Assembly (NCBI GenBank): GCA_052032225.1
Contig: JBPEWY010000035.1
Span: 1-38,113, forward strand
Source: JBPEWY01 sp052032225
GTDB taxonomy: Bacteria > Bacteroidota > Bacteroidia > Flavobacteriales > Flavobacteriaceae
Direction: 5' to 3'
DNA: 38,113 nt
The notes under the pieces are model-generated. The model did no database searches. It was not told where the DNA came from and was given only the letters and a program-made list of their open reading frames with translations. The translations under genes and the position numbers were made by a program. Positions 30,648 through 38,113 of this stretch are shown here, piece by piece (the stretch's first letter is position 1; every line of letters starts with the position of its first letter).

Positions 30648-31646
30648 TTAAAAAAACATATTCGGTAAAGCTTGTTTAGGATTTTTATTTAACAAACCAA
30701 CTAACACTGTTGCTTTTAAAAATCCCCATCCGTATCCAAAAAACATAATAAACATTGCAAATATGCTTAATACTGCTATTGTTAAGCTTTTTGTAGTAAA
30801 CAAAGCATGCGTAAATAATACTAAAATGTAGCTACCGTACACCATCAAAGGAATGTAAAAAGAAAATAATGCTGCCAATAAAGCCACTATAAGGCCTAAA
30901 ATAAACACAGAAGGTAGCCAATAAGTTAGTTTTGCGGTTTCCGGATGCCAAGAGTTTAAAATTGGTCTTGCTAAACCAAATTTATTTACTTGTTTGTAGA
31001 ATTTAGACCAGTTAATTCTGCGTTTATGATGCACGTATGCGTTCGGTATAAGCTTGGTTTTAAAACCGGCTTTCCAGATTCTAATAGTTAAGTCCGGGTC
31101 TTCGCCGGGATGTATTGTACCAAAACCTCCTGTTGCTTGGAAAGCTTTTTTAGAGATTCCCATGTTAAAACTTCTTGGCTGAAATTTATTTAAAGCATGC
31201 TTCCCTCCTCTTATACCTCCGGTGGTTAAAAAAGAGGTCATCACATAATTTATTGCTTTTTGAACTTTAGTAAACGAAGGGTGGTCGGTATCCGGACCTC
31301 CAAAACAATCAACATATTCTTTTGCTAACGAATTGTTTACAGCCGTTAAATAATGTTTTGGCAGAATACAATCAGAATCTAAAATTATAAAGTAGTTGCC
31401 TTTTGCATGTTTCATCCCGTAGTTTCTGGAATCTCCGGGACCGGTATTTTCTTTAGATAAATACGTAATGTTTAACTTGTTTTTATACTTACTAACAACA
31501 GTGTCTGAAGGCAATGTAGAGCCATCTTCTACAATAACCACCTCAAAATCTGATGTGTAGTCTTGTAGTGTTAAACTTTGTAAAAGCTCATCAATTTCAT
31601 CCGGTCTATTAAAAACTGGGATTACAAAAGAATACGATAACTGCAT
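30648..31646 (-). CDS. Membrane-anchored family 2 glycosyltransferase
   Basis: A 332-residue GT-A enzyme. SFVIPVFNRPDEIDELLQSL (residues 6-25) and VVIVEDGSTLPSD near 36 bind the sugar nucleotide; NYFIILDSDCILPKHY holds the DxD-type motif near 92; HPGEDPDLTIRIWKAGF carries the catalytic ED near 190; KRRINWSKFYKQ near 214 resembles the acceptor-side motif. At least two hydrophobic helices near 245-310 anchor it in the membrane. A role in cell-surface polysaccharide or lipid glycosylation is likely; donor and acceptor are unknown. It has its own -7-like element just behind the fabI terminator and probably starts a transcript with ybbR and coaE. Confidence 0.92.
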   Translation of the reverse strand: MQLSYSFVIPVFNRPDEIDELLQSLTLQDYTSDFEVVIVEDGSTLPSDTVVSKYKNKLNITYLSKENTGPGDSRNYGMKHAKGNYFIILDSDCILPKHYLTAVNNSLAKEYVDCFGGPDTDHPSFTKVQKAINYVMTSFLTTGGIRGGKHALNKFQPRSFNMGISKKAFQATGGFGTIHPGEDPDLTIRIWKAGFKTKLIPNAYVHHKRRINWSKFYKQVNKFGLARPILNSWHPETAKLTYWLPSVFILGLIVALLAALFSFYIPLMVYGSYILVLFTHALFTTKSLTIAVLSIFAMFIMFFGYGWGFLKATVLVGLLNKNPKQALPNMFF

Positions 31647-31663
31647 AGCTTAAATAATGTTCT

Positions 31664-31671
31664 CAAAAATA
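31664..31671 (-). promoter_or_regulatory. Candidate -7 element for the glycosyltransferase gene
   Basis: TATTTTTG on the minus strand, 18-25 bases before the ATG, starts in the T run of the fabI terminator. It fits TAnnTTTG; no TTG at -33 spacing. Confidence 0.35.
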
Positions 31672-31696
31672 AAAAAAGCCACCAAGACGGTGGCTT
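31671..31696 (-). terminator. Rho-independent terminator of fabI
   Basis: On the minus strand AAGCCACC pairs perfectly with GGTGGCTT across a GTCTT loop, followed by five more T residues; it begins 20 bases after the fabI stop. Confidence 0.88.
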
Positions 31697-31716
31697 AAAT
31701 AAGTTATATATTTTAC

Positions 31717-32532
31717 TTACTCTTTCATGAATTTTTCCATCACTTCATTACTAACTCCGGTGTTAGAGAAGCCTCCATCATGAAATAAGTTTTGCATGGT
31801 TACTTTGCGTGTTAGGTCTGAAAACAACGATACAGTGTAATCAGCACAATCTTGAGCTGTTGCATTACCTAACGGAGACATCATTTCTGCATAGGCAATA
31901 AAGCCATCAAAACCTTTAACACCTTGTCCGGCTGTAGTTGGAGTTGGCGACTGAGAAATTGTGTTAACTCTTACCTTTTTCTCTTTGCCAAAGAAGTAAC
32001 CAAAACTTCTGGCAACAGACTCTAAATAGGCCTTGTTATCTGCCATATCATTATAGTCAGGGAATGTTCTTTGTGCAGCCATGTAGGTAAGCGCTACAAT
32101 GCTACCCCACTCATTCATAGCGTCTAACTTGTGTAGTGTTTGACATACCTTATGAAATGACAATGCCGAAACATCCCATCCTTTTGCAGTAAAATCATAG
32201 TTCTGATCGGTGTAAGCACGTCCTTTTCTAACGTTTACAGACATACCGATTGAGTGAAGTACAAAGTCTAGTTTTCCTCCAAGTACTTCTACTGCTTTAT
32301 TTACAAGATTCTCTAAATCTTCCAGGTTTGTGGCATCAGCAGGAATAATTTCTGCATTAGTTTTTTCGGCTAACTCTTTAATTTTACCCATTCTCATTGC
32401 AATAGGCGCATTGGTTAACACAAAGGTTCCGCCTTCTTCAAAAACGCGCTCGGCAGTTTTCCAAGCAATAGAATTTTCGTCTAAGGCGCCAAAAATAATT
32501 CCTCTTTTCCCTTTTAATAGATTGTATGCCAT
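31717..32532 (-). CDS. fabI: Enoyl-[acyl-carrier-protein] reductase FabI
   Basis: NADH-dependent reductase for the last step of each fatty-acid elongation cycle; the target of triclosan-type inhibitors. The 271 residues match FabI: GIIFGALDENSIAWKTAERVFEEG (residues 11-34) is the SDR-like cofactor loop of FabI; DFVLHSIGMSVN near 90; the catalytic pair YxxxxxxK is in FPDYNDMADNKAYLESVARSFG near 158-178; and RVNTISQSPTPTTAGQGVKGFDGF near 195-218 is the substrate-binding loop. The gene is monocistronic, with its own terminator and a -7-like element. Confidence 0.97.
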   Translation of the reverse strand: MAYNLLKGKRGIIFGALDENSIAWKTAERVFEEGGTFVLTNAPIAMRMGKIKELAEKTNAEIIPADATNLEDLENLVNKAVEVLGGKLDFVLHSIGMSVNVRKGRAYTDQNYDFTAKGWDVSALSFHKVCQTLHKLDAMNEWGSIVALTYMAAQRTFPDYNDMADNKAYLESVARSFGYFFGKEKKVRVNTISQSPTPTTAGQGVKGFDGFIAYAEMMSPLGNATAQDCADYTVSLFSDLTRKVTMQNLFHDGGFSNTGVSNEVMEKFMKE

Positions 32533-32560
32533 TCTTAAAAGTTTATGTTAGTATTGTGTA

Positions 32561-32576
32561 ATTTTTGTCAAAAATA
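32561..32576 (-). promoter_or_regulatory. fabI promoter -7 element within a perfect palindrome
   Basis: TATTTTTG on the minus strand (32569-32576) fits TAnnTTTG, about 37 bases before the fabI ATG. It overlaps ATTTTTGTCAAAAAT (32561-32575), two perfect 7-base arms around one base. A repressor site is possible, but such AT-rich palindromes also arise by chance. Confidence 0.35.
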
Positions 32577-32613
32577 TCAATTTATTTAACAAGAAAGCAC
32601 CCGTAACGTTTTT

Positions 32614-34272
32614 TTACGAAGCTGTTAACAATCCTTTTGCATGTGCTAATGCTGCATCACTTGCATTTTTACCATCTAACATTTGTGCAATCTCTACTAT
32701 ACGCTCATTATGAGAAAGCGGTTTCATTTGGGTTTCTGTAACGGCATTATCATCTTGTTTGAATACTTTAAAATGATGATGCCCTTTAGCTGCAATTTGT
32801 GGTAAATGTGTAATTGCAAATACCTGCATATATTCTCCCATTTGCTGCATAATTTCTCCCATTTTATTTGCAATCTCTCCAGATACACCTGTATCTATCT
32901 CATCAAACATAATGGTAGGTAATTGTATGTGCTTAGCTAAAAGCGCTTTAATACAAAGCATTATACGTGATAACTCTCCACCTGAGGCTACCTTTTTTAA
33001 AGGACCATGAGGCAACCCTTTATTTGCTGAAAATAAAAATGTTAACTCGTTTTTACCGTAAGTATTATACTGTGCTGCTTCGGTAAGGTTTAGTTTAAAC
33101 GAAGCATTGGGCATTCCTAACGGAGCTAACGATTTTTTTAAATACTCTTCTAACTCAGGTATGGCTTTCTTTCTGTTTTCTGTTAATTGATTAGTTAAGG
33201 ATTTTAATTGATTTTCTAAGTTAGTTAGCGCTTTATTTTTTTCTTGAATTGTCTCGTCTAAATTTTCGGTTACAGCAACTTTTTGTGCTAAGTCTTCTTG
33301 TATTTTAATTAATTCTGATACGGTAAGTGCGTTATGCTTTTTTTGAAGACTATACAACAGCTGTAATTTGTTATTAACTTCTTCTAATTGATGCGGATCG
33401 GCTTCTGTGGTTTCTTCGGCATCTTTAATTTCAGAAAAAATATCTTCAAGCTCTATAGTAACAGACTGCACTCTTTCGTGCAATGCAGTAAACTCTGTAT
33501 TTAACAATGCTAACTTCTGTAATGTGAGCTGCAACGCTCTAATAGTATGTAAAATACCAACAGGTTCTGCGTCTAAAATTTGGTAAGCTTCTGCTAACTT
33601 CTCTTTAATTTCTTCTACATTGTTTAACTTCTCGAATGTTGCTTCTAGCGCTTCTAACATGCCTTCTTGCAAGTTAGCCTGTTGTAATTCTTGTAATAAA
33701 AATGAGTTATAGTCGAGTTCTTTTGCGGCTTCTTTTTGATAGTTTAAAAGCTCTTCTAACTCTTTCTTGGTACTATTGTATTGGCTAAGTACTTGCCTGT
33801 AGTTCTCTAAAGTTTGCTTATTATTGGCAACAGCATCTAAAACTTCAAATTGGAAAGCTGTTTCTGTTAATTTTAAGGTTTGGTGCTGCGAATGAATATC
33901 TATGAGTTTACCACCTAACCTGGAAACCACATCTAACGTAACAGGTGTATCGTTTACAAATGCTCTCGATTTACCGCTGGGGGCAATCTCTCTTCTAATA
34001 ATAGTTATGGCTTCGTAATCTAAATCTTCTTCTTTAAAAAAAGACTTAAGGTTGTATTTTTCTATATTAAATTCTGCCTCTATAACACATTTGCTATCTT
34101 GATTTTTAAGCACGCTTAAATCGGCTCGTTTTCCTAAAACAAGCGACAAACCACCTAACAAAATAGACTTCCCGGCACCGGTTTCTCCGGTAATAATAGT
34201 AAGGCCATTATTAAAATCTACTTGAAGATTGTTTATGAGCGCGTAATTTTTTATTGATAACGATGTTAGCAC
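32614..34272 (-). CDS. recN: DNA repair ATPase RecN
   Basis: SMC-like protein that acts early at double-strand breaks. 552 residues: LTSLSIKNYALINNLQVDFNNGLTII, then Walker A GETGAGKSILLGG (about 30-42); IDIHSQHQTLKL near 127; a long coiled coil (about 155-370) with many Glu, Lys and Leu; then the ABC signature VASGGELSRIML near 427 and Walker B TIMFDEIDTGVSGEIANKM near 455-473, ending in the HLPQIAAKGHHHFKV region. It follows the DUF4835 gene by 62 bases with a -7-like element in between. Coordinates place it in the usual flavobacterial bamD-to-recN series. Confidence 0.97.
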   Translation of the reverse strand: MLTSLSIKNYALINNLQVDFNNGLTIITGETGAGKSILLGGLSLVLGKRADLSVLKNQDSKCVIEAEFNIEKYNLKSFFKEEDLDYEAITIIRREIAPSGKSRAFVNDTPVTLDVVSRLGGKLIDIHSQHQTLKLTETAFQFEVLDAVANNKQTLENYRQVLSQYNSTKKELEELLNYQKEAAKELDYNSFLLQELQQANLQEGMLEALEATFEKLNNVEEIKEKLAEAYQILDAEPVGILHTIRALQLTLQKLALLNTEFTALHERVQSVTIELEDIFSEIKDAEETTEADPHQLEEVNNKLQLLYSLQKKHNALTVSELIKIQEDLAQKVAVTENLDETIQEKNKALTNLENQLKSLTNQLTENRKKAIPELEEYLKKSLAPLGMPNASFKLNLTEAAQYNTYGKNELTFLFSANKGLPHGPLKKVASGGELSRIMLCIKALLAKHIQLPTIMFDEIDTGVSGEIANKMGEIMQQMGEYMQVFAITHLPQIAAKGHHHFKVFKQDDNAVTETQMKPLSHNERIVEIAQMLDGKNASDAALAHAKGLLTAS

Positions 34273-34297
34273 GGTTGTATGGTTTAAACAATCGCAT

Positions 34298-34305
34298 CAA
34301 ATATA
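34298..34305 (-). promoter_or_regulatory. Candidate -7 element for recN
   Basis: TATATTTG on the minus strand fits TAnnTTTG, 26-33 bases before the recN ATG. No -33 TTG was seen; the gap of 62 bases shows nothing resembling a LexA box. Confidence 0.35.
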
Positions 34306-34334
34306 GGTAGTATTTATGTGCTAAAAAACCGGTG

Positions 34335-35240
34335 TTAATATTTTATTTCTTTCCAAGTACCGGCATAAAAAGGTGCTACTCTGTTAAGTAGGTCTATTAA
34401 ATTTACAATGCTCATTTTTGGGCCACCAGAAAAAACCTCTTTAATTTCTTCTGCTTTAGCATCAAAAAATGTTTGAATTAAAAAAGCGTTGGGCCTACGT
34501 TTAATTAAAGCATCAAAAAGTCGCATACAACCTGCAATGGTTTGCTTGGCAGCCATATTGTTATCTACCATTAAATCTAGTCCTTTACGGTGGTAGTTAT
34601 ATAACGCAATTCTGTATTCTCTAAACGTATTAGAAAGCAAATTATCTATTAGCTCCCAACGGGTTCTGTTACCGTCTGTTTGTTGCCAACCGGCATAGCC
34701 ACTACCTTGAGCAAGATTAACAATCTCTTGCGCTTTCTTAAAATAAGGTGTGCCTCCTTCTAGCTCAAAAGTATCTGCATCTAACCCTAAAATAACATAT
34801 ACATAATAGGTAACAACAGCTACTAAGTTAGACTCAAAAACGTTTGGATTAAAATATAGTGGTTGAAACTCTATATAGGTAAAATCAAATTGCCGATCGT
34901 TGTAGTTAAAAACAGGAGTTTGGTAGTCTGAATTATAAACCGGCCTGTTAGATTGTATTTGGATTGTAGCCGAAAACTTGTTAGACTCATAACTGTTAAC
35001 CGTAATTAACATGCTACAGTTAATGCGTTCGTGTGGAGCAAAAACCTTGTTTGTCCACTTAGTTTTGTTTACATAATCATTAAGTGAACGCTCTAATGTT
35101 TTAAATACTTGCTGATTGGTTTGGTCTACCAAGTCTGAGTTTACACTAACCAAGCAGTTTAGCTCTTGCGCAAAGCCATTAACTACTGTTAGTAAAAACA
35201 GTGAAAAAACCGCTTTTTTAAATGTACGAGAGAATCTCAT
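34335..35240 (-). CDS. DUF4835 family exported protein (PorD-like)
   Basis: An exported protein of about 301 residues. I prefer the ATG at 35240, six codons inside the longest frame, since MRFSRTFKKAVFSLFLLTVVNGFAQ is then a normal signal peptide. Landmarks are ELNCLVSVNSDLVDQTNQQVFKTLERSLNDYVN after cleavage, YIEFQPLYFNPNVFESNLVAVVTYYVYVILGLDADTF in the middle and YAGWQQTDGNRTRWELIDNLLSN later. The DUF4835 family is conserved in Bacteroidetes and, from memory, has been named PorD in connection with type IX secretion; I cannot verify that. Its start overlaps the end of coaBC by 23 bases, implying coupling. Confidence 0.88.
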   Translation of the reverse strand: MRFSRTFKKAVFSLFLLTVVNGFAQELNCLVSVNSDLVDQTNQQVFKTLERSLNDYVNKTKWTNKVFAPHERINCSMLITVNSYESNKFSATIQIQSNRPVYNSDYQTPVFNYNDRQFDFTYIEFQPLYFNPNVFESNLVAVVTYYVYVILGLDADTFELEGGTPYFKKAQEIVNLAQGSGYAGWQQTDGNRTRWELIDNLLSNTFREYRIALYNYHRKGLDLMVDNNMAAKQTIAGCMRLFDALIKRRPNAFLIQTFFDAKAEEIKEVFSGGPKMSIVNLIDLLNRVAPFYAGTWKEIKY

Positions 35241-36423
35241 TAAAAATATCTTTAGCAACTGCTGCTTTTGTTTTTAATTGAAACGGTTTTACTTTAAAAT
35301 TCTTATCTATAAAGGTAATTTTATTTGTAGAAGTCTTAAAACCTGCTCCTTCATCAGATAACGAGTTAAGTACAATGGCATCTAAATTTTTCTTGGTGAT
35401 CTTTGCTTTAGCATTTTCCAGCTCGTTTTCTGTCTCTAAAGCAAAGCCAACTAAAAACTGTTGTTTTTTGTGTTTTCCTAAATCGGCAAGAACATCAACC
35501 GTTTTTTCTAGCGCAATTGTTAACTCGTTGCTGGTTTTCTTAAGTTTTTGTTCTGCAACATTTTTTGGCTTATAATCTGCTACAGCTGCTGCACAAATAG
35601 CAATATCTGTAGTGCTAAAATGCTCTAGTGCTTGTTTATGCATTTGGGCTGCAGTCTGCACATTTATTCTTGTAATGTTTCCGTTTGGAGTTGGTAAATG
35701 TGTAGGGCCGGTAATAAGTACTACTTCGGCTCCTAACTGTAAAGCCTCTTTTGCAAGTTCAAAACCCATTAAGCCTGATGCGTGATTACCAATAAACCTA
35801 ACTGGGTCTATGGGCTCATAAGTAGGGCCTGCTGTTATAAGTACTTTTTTATTTTTAAGTGGAAGTTTTTTTAAAATATCGGCTTCTATAAAAGCAACAA
35901 TATCTTCTGGTTCTGCCATTCTGCCTTCACCAACTAAACCACTTGCTAGCTCACCGGAAGCAGCCGGAATCATAATGTTTCCGAACGATTTTAAAATATC
36001 AAAACTTCTTAAGGTGCTTTGGTGTTTGTACATATCTAAATCCATTGCCGGAGCAAAATAAACCGGGCATTTAGCCGAAAGATATGTAGCCAATAATAAG
36101 TTATCGCAAACACCATTAGCCATTTTAGAAAGGGTGTTGGCTGTAGCGGGAGCAATAACCATATAATCTGCCCACAAACCAAGCTCAACATGGTTGTTCC
36201 ACAGGGCGTTTTCATCTTCTTCGTGTGTAAAAGAAGATAACACCGGATTTTTAGAAAGTGTAGAAAGTGTTAAAGGCGTTACAAAATCTTTGGCGCTCTC
36301 GGTCATAATAACTTTAACCTGAGCGCCAGCTTTTATAAACAATCGCACTAAGTAAGTGCTTTTGTATGCGGCTATACCTCCGGTAACGCCTAAGAGAATA
36401 TTTTTGCCGCTAAGAATAGACAT
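35218..36423 (-). CDS. coaBC: Bifunctional phosphopantothenoylcysteine decarboxylase / phosphopantothenate-cysteine ligase
   Basis: Two steps of CoA synthesis in one 401-residue protein. The N-terminal CoaC flavoprotein shows GVTGGIAAYKSTYLVRLF (about 13-30), the catalytic His in NNHVELGLWADYMVIAPATANTLSKMANG near 75-103, and FAPAMDLDMY near 122. The C-terminal CoaB half shows VLITAGPTYEPIDPVRFIGNHASGLMG near 196-222 and AAVADYKPKN with its conserved lysine near 285. The ATG overlaps the rpoZ stop by one base (TAATG) and its 3' end overlaps the next gene, a sign of tight coupling in the operon. Confidence 0.97.
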   Translation of the reverse strand: MSILSGKNILLGVTGGIAAYKSTYLVRLFIKAGAQVKVIMTESAKDFVTPLTLSTLSKNPVLSSFTHEEDENALWNNHVELGLWADYMVIAPATANTLSKMANGVCDNLLLATYLSAKCPVYFAPAMDLDMYKHQSTLRSFDILKSFGNIMIPAASGELASGLVGEGRMAEPEDIVAFIEADILKKLPLKNKKVLITAGPTYEPIDPVRFIGNHASGLMGFELAKEALQLGAEVVLITGPTHLPTPNGNITRINVQTAAQMHKQALEHFSTTDIAICAAAVADYKPKNVAEQKLKKTSNELTIALEKTVDVLADLGKHKKQQFLVGFALETENELENAKAKITKKNLDAIVLNSLSDEGAGFKTSTNKITFIDKNFKVKPFQLKTKAAVAKDIFNEILSYI

Positions 36424-36767
36424 TATAGTTTGTCTTGTTCTTCTTTATCTTTTTCTGTATTACGCCAGTAAATTTTTCCTTCTAACCACTCTTGTACAGC
36501 AATAGCATGTGGTTTAGGTAATTTCTCGTAGAACTTAGAAACTTCTATTTGCTCTTTGTTTTCGAAAATTTCTTCTAAGCTATCGTTATACGTAGCAAAC
36601 TCTTCGAGCTTTTCTATAAGTTCTTTTTTAAGTTCTGCATTAATTTGCACCGCTCTTTTAGCAGTAATTGCTATAGCCTCATAAATGTTGTTTGTAGGCG
36701 CATCAAACTCATTTCTGTTAATAGTTACTGTTGTAACCGGCGCATTAGTTTTTTTTAAATCACTCAT
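36423..36767 (-). CDS. rpoZ: DNA-directed RNA polymerase omega subunit (Bacteroidetes type)
   Basis: A 114-residue protein of the RpoZ/Rpb6 type that stabilises the beta' subunit. NIYEAIAITAKRAVQINAELKKELIEKLEEF (about 28-58) is the omega core: the short helix with xAIxxAxRAxQI. The acidic C-terminal extension (EIFENKEQIEVSKFYEKLPKPHAIAVQEWLEGKIYW) is usual in Bacteroidetes omega. It lies 14 bases after bamD and overlaps coaBC by one base, as in related genomes. Confidence 0.9.
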   Translation of the reverse strand: MSDLKKTNAPVTTVTINRNEFDAPTNNIYEAIAITAKRAVQINAELKKELIEKLEEFATYNDSLEEIFENKEQIEVSKFYEKLPKPHAIAVQEWLEGKIYWRNTEKDKEEQDKL

Positions 36768-36781
36768 TGTAAAATAGTTAA

Positions 36782-37579
36782 CTATTTAGAAAATTTCTTT
36801 AATTCTTCTTGTACAGTGATAGCCATTTGGTCTACCTCTTTCATGTATTTAGAGTTTGGAAAGTAACGTTTAAATGCTTTGTAATAATCTTCTGCACTAC
36901 GTAAACGCTCTTCCATTTTGCTTAGTACACTGTTTACACCAAGCTCATAAGCTGCCGAGAACCTGTAATACATAGCTTCTTCTCTGAATACAGATCCCGG
37001 ATGATCTGATATAAAGTTGTTTAAAGAAGCTATAGCAGCTTTATAGTCTGACAAGTTAAAATAAAGCTTGCCAATTTCAAATTCTTTTTTCTCTAACTTA
37101 GTAGTAAGCTCCTTTACCATTGTATTGGCTTCTGCTACATACTCTGAGTTAGGATACGTGTTTATAAAAATCTGCAATTTCTCTATGGCCTTATGCGTAT
37201 CTGTTTGATCTATAGAATATTTTGGCGAAACATGATAGTAACACTTGGCACCTAAAAATGCAGCCTCTTGCGCTTTATCACTTTTTGGGTATGATTTTGC
37301 AAATCGTTCAAATTGGTAGGCAGCCAAATAGTAATCTTTTAAATTATAATAGGTGTCTGCATAGAAAAATATTACACGCTCTCCTTGAGGCTTACCAACA
37401 AATTCGGGAACAATTTGATCAAAAAGCCTAATAGCTCTTCTGTAATCACCTTCTTTGTAAAGCTTTTCGGCTAAGGCATATTTTGCACTGGTTTCTTCGC
37501 TTTTAAGCGCTTTTTGATACTCGCTACACGAAGTGGTTAAAACCAACGTTACAAGTGCTATGCTTAAATAGTTTCTCAT
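36782..37579 (-). CDS. bamD: Outer membrane assembly lipoprotein BamD
   Basis: Part of the BAM machine that inserts beta-barrel proteins. I use the ATG at 37579, four codons inside the longest frame; MRNYLSIALVTLVLTTSC then gives a lipoprotein signal with Cys18. The rest (about 265 residues) is five TPR-like helix pairs: KYALAEKLYKEGDYRRAIRLFDQIVPEF, FYADTYYNLKDYYLAAYQFERFAKSYP, EAAFLGAKCYYHVSPKYS, IEKLQIFINTYPNSEYVAEAN and YFNLSDYKAAIASLNNFISDHPGS. It heads the bamD-rpoZ-coaBC-DUF4835 operon and has a well-spaced promoter just upstream. Confidence 0.93.
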   Translation of the reverse strand: MRNYLSIALVTLVLTTSCSEYQKALKSEETSAKYALAEKLYKEGDYRRAIRLFDQIVPEFVGKPQGERVIFFYADTYYNLKDYYLAAYQFERFAKSYPKSDKAQEAAFLGAKCYYHVSPKYSIDQTDTHKAIEKLQIFINTYPNSEYVAEANTMVKELTTKLEKKEFEIGKLYFNLSDYKAAIASLNNFISDHPGSVFREEAMYYRFSAAYELGVNSVLSKMEERLRSAEDYYKAFKRYFPNSKYMKEVDQMAITVQEELKKFSK

Positions 37580-37595
37580 TTTTATAAACATCGGG

Positions 37596-37624
37596 CAAAA
37601 TTAGCTAATTTATAAGTATTACAA
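37596..37624 (-). promoter_or_regulatory. Promoter of the bamD operon
   Basis: On the minus strand a -33 TTG (37622-37624), an 18-base spacer and TAATTTTG (37596-37603), matching TTG-N17-23-TAnnTTTG. The -7 element ends 16 bases before the bamD ATG. Confidence 0.6.
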
Positions 37625-37635
37625 AAACATTTTTT

Positions 37636-37656
37636 ATGCGGTGTAATATACCACAT
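37636..37656. promoter_or_regulatory. Imperfect palindrome between dapA and bamD
   Basis: ATGCGGTGTA and TATACCACAT are inverted arms around a central A, with one mismatch and one G-U per arm. It begins 12 bases beyond the bamD -33 element and about 33 bases after the dapA stop. It could be the dapA terminator stem (an A6 and a T6 run follow) or an operator of the bamD promoter. The remaining gap shows no gene. Confidence 0.35.
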
Positions 37657-37688
37657 AACATGCTATACCAAACTTGTTTTAGTTAAAT

Positions 37689-38113
37689 TTAACGTATAGT
37701 ATCTAAAAAATGTTTGATTTTATTTTTTAATTCGTTGGTTGCAGGAACCAATGGTAGTCTTACAGTATCATTACACAGCCCTAGTTGTTGAAACATTGCT
37801 TTTATACCTGCCGGATTACCTTCTTCAAAAATTAAATCTATGCTTTCCTGAACTTTATAATGTATCTTATAGGCTTCTTTTGCGTTTCCTTCAAGCCCTA
37901 AACGAACCATTTTAGAAAACTCTTTAGGTAATCCCTCTCCTATTACAGATATTACTCCTGCTCCTCCTGCTAATACCATTGGAAGCGTAATCATATCGTC
38001 TCCCGAAATAACTAAAAAATCGTCCGGCTTGTTTTTTATAATTTTCATTGCCTGTACAATATCTCCTGAGGCTTCTTTAATTGCAACTATATTTTTGCAA
38101 TCTTTTGCTAACC
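37689..38113 (-). CDS. dapA: 4-hydroxy-tetrahydrodipicolinate synthase, C-terminal part (5' end outside the window)
   Basis: Condenses pyruvate with aspartate semialdehyde, the first committed step to lysine and diaminopimelate. About 141 C-terminal residues are visible and the frame is open to the right edge. The first part reads CKNIVAIKEASGD, with the Schiff-base lysine in AIKEASGD, then DDFLVISGDDMITLPMVLAGGAGVISVIG, the barrel end typical of DapA, and the helical tail EEGNPAGIKAMFQQLGL with the usual NPxxIKAxL signature. The Met at 38048 is internal and not the start. Confidence 0.95.
   Translation of the reverse strand, partial: LAKDCKNIVAIKEASGDIVQAMKIIKNKPDDFLVISGDDMITLPMVLAGGAGVISVIGEGLPKEFSKMVRLGLEGNAKEAYKIHYKVQESIDLIFEEGNPAGIKAMFQQLGLCNDTVRLPLVPATNELKNKIKHFLDTIR

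Noticed and set aside
1..38113. CRISPR array, insertion sequence, prophage, integron, tRNA or rRNA gene
   Set aside because: No regularly spaced repeats, transposase or integrase motifs, or cloverleaf/rRNA-like sequences were noticed on either strand; genes are chromosomal core types.

Overview
The window is chromosomal DNA from a marine-type member of the Bacteroidota, class Flavobacteriia. Supporting evidence: AT-rich sequence with near-absent Shine-Dalgarno sequences; several promoter -7 elements of the Bacteroidetes form TAnnTTTG; a type IX secretion pair (a cargo with a gliding-motility type C-terminal domain plus a PorP/SprF protein); and the typical flavobacterial order bamD, rpoZ, coaBC, DUF4835 gene, recN. 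No mobile element, phage, CRISPR array, tRNA or rRNA gene was seen. Species cannot be fixed from the sequence alone.

Layout. 1-3016: the end of a beta-helix surface protein, converging on proC and glyA. 3131-8890: fahA (tyrosine catabolism), an unrecognised lipoprotein, a YtxJ-like bacillithiol redox protein and, divergently, the disaggregase clpB. 8999-13393: a TetR-type regulator facing a type IX secretion operon (a cargo with six Ig/PKD-like repeats and its PorP/SprF partner, which carries a C-terminal SPOR-like domain). 13394-13715: the only long non-coding stretch, rich in inverted repeats. 13716-18181: a deoxynucleoside salvage group (deoC, a secreted serine hydrolase, deoD), then a periplasmic histidine phosphatase and an opposing lipoprotein. 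18299-26698: smpB, pcm (opposite strand), then seven co-directional genes: Gfo/Idh oxidoreductase, 3-hydroxyacyl-CoA dehydrogenase, DUF1015 protein, YggS, a DnaQ-exonuclease/GIY-YIG fusion, a voltage-gated K+ channel and miaA. 26730-38113: a long minus-strand run: response regulator and histidine kinase, coaE, ybbR, a GT2 glycosyltransferase, fabI, recN, DUF4835/PorD-like, coaBC, rpoZ, bamD and the 3' part of dapA.

How the genes fit together. Most are housekeeping: CoA synthesis (coaBC, coaE), fatty acid synthesis (fabI), outer membrane and envelope assembly (bamD, ybbR, DUF4835), ribosome rescue and tRNA modification (smpB, miaA), protein quality control (clpB, pcm) and DNA repair (recN, exonuclease-GIY-YIG). 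The accessory content lies mainly at 8999-18181. The least explained signals are the nested alternative stems upstream of deoC, the SPOR tail on the SprF-type protein, tandem 11-bp GTTAA boxes before the two-component operon, a TTG start directly behind tandem stop codons, and the regular way the six convergent gene pairs are closed (three by exact 4-base stop-codon overlaps, three by bidirectional hairpins).
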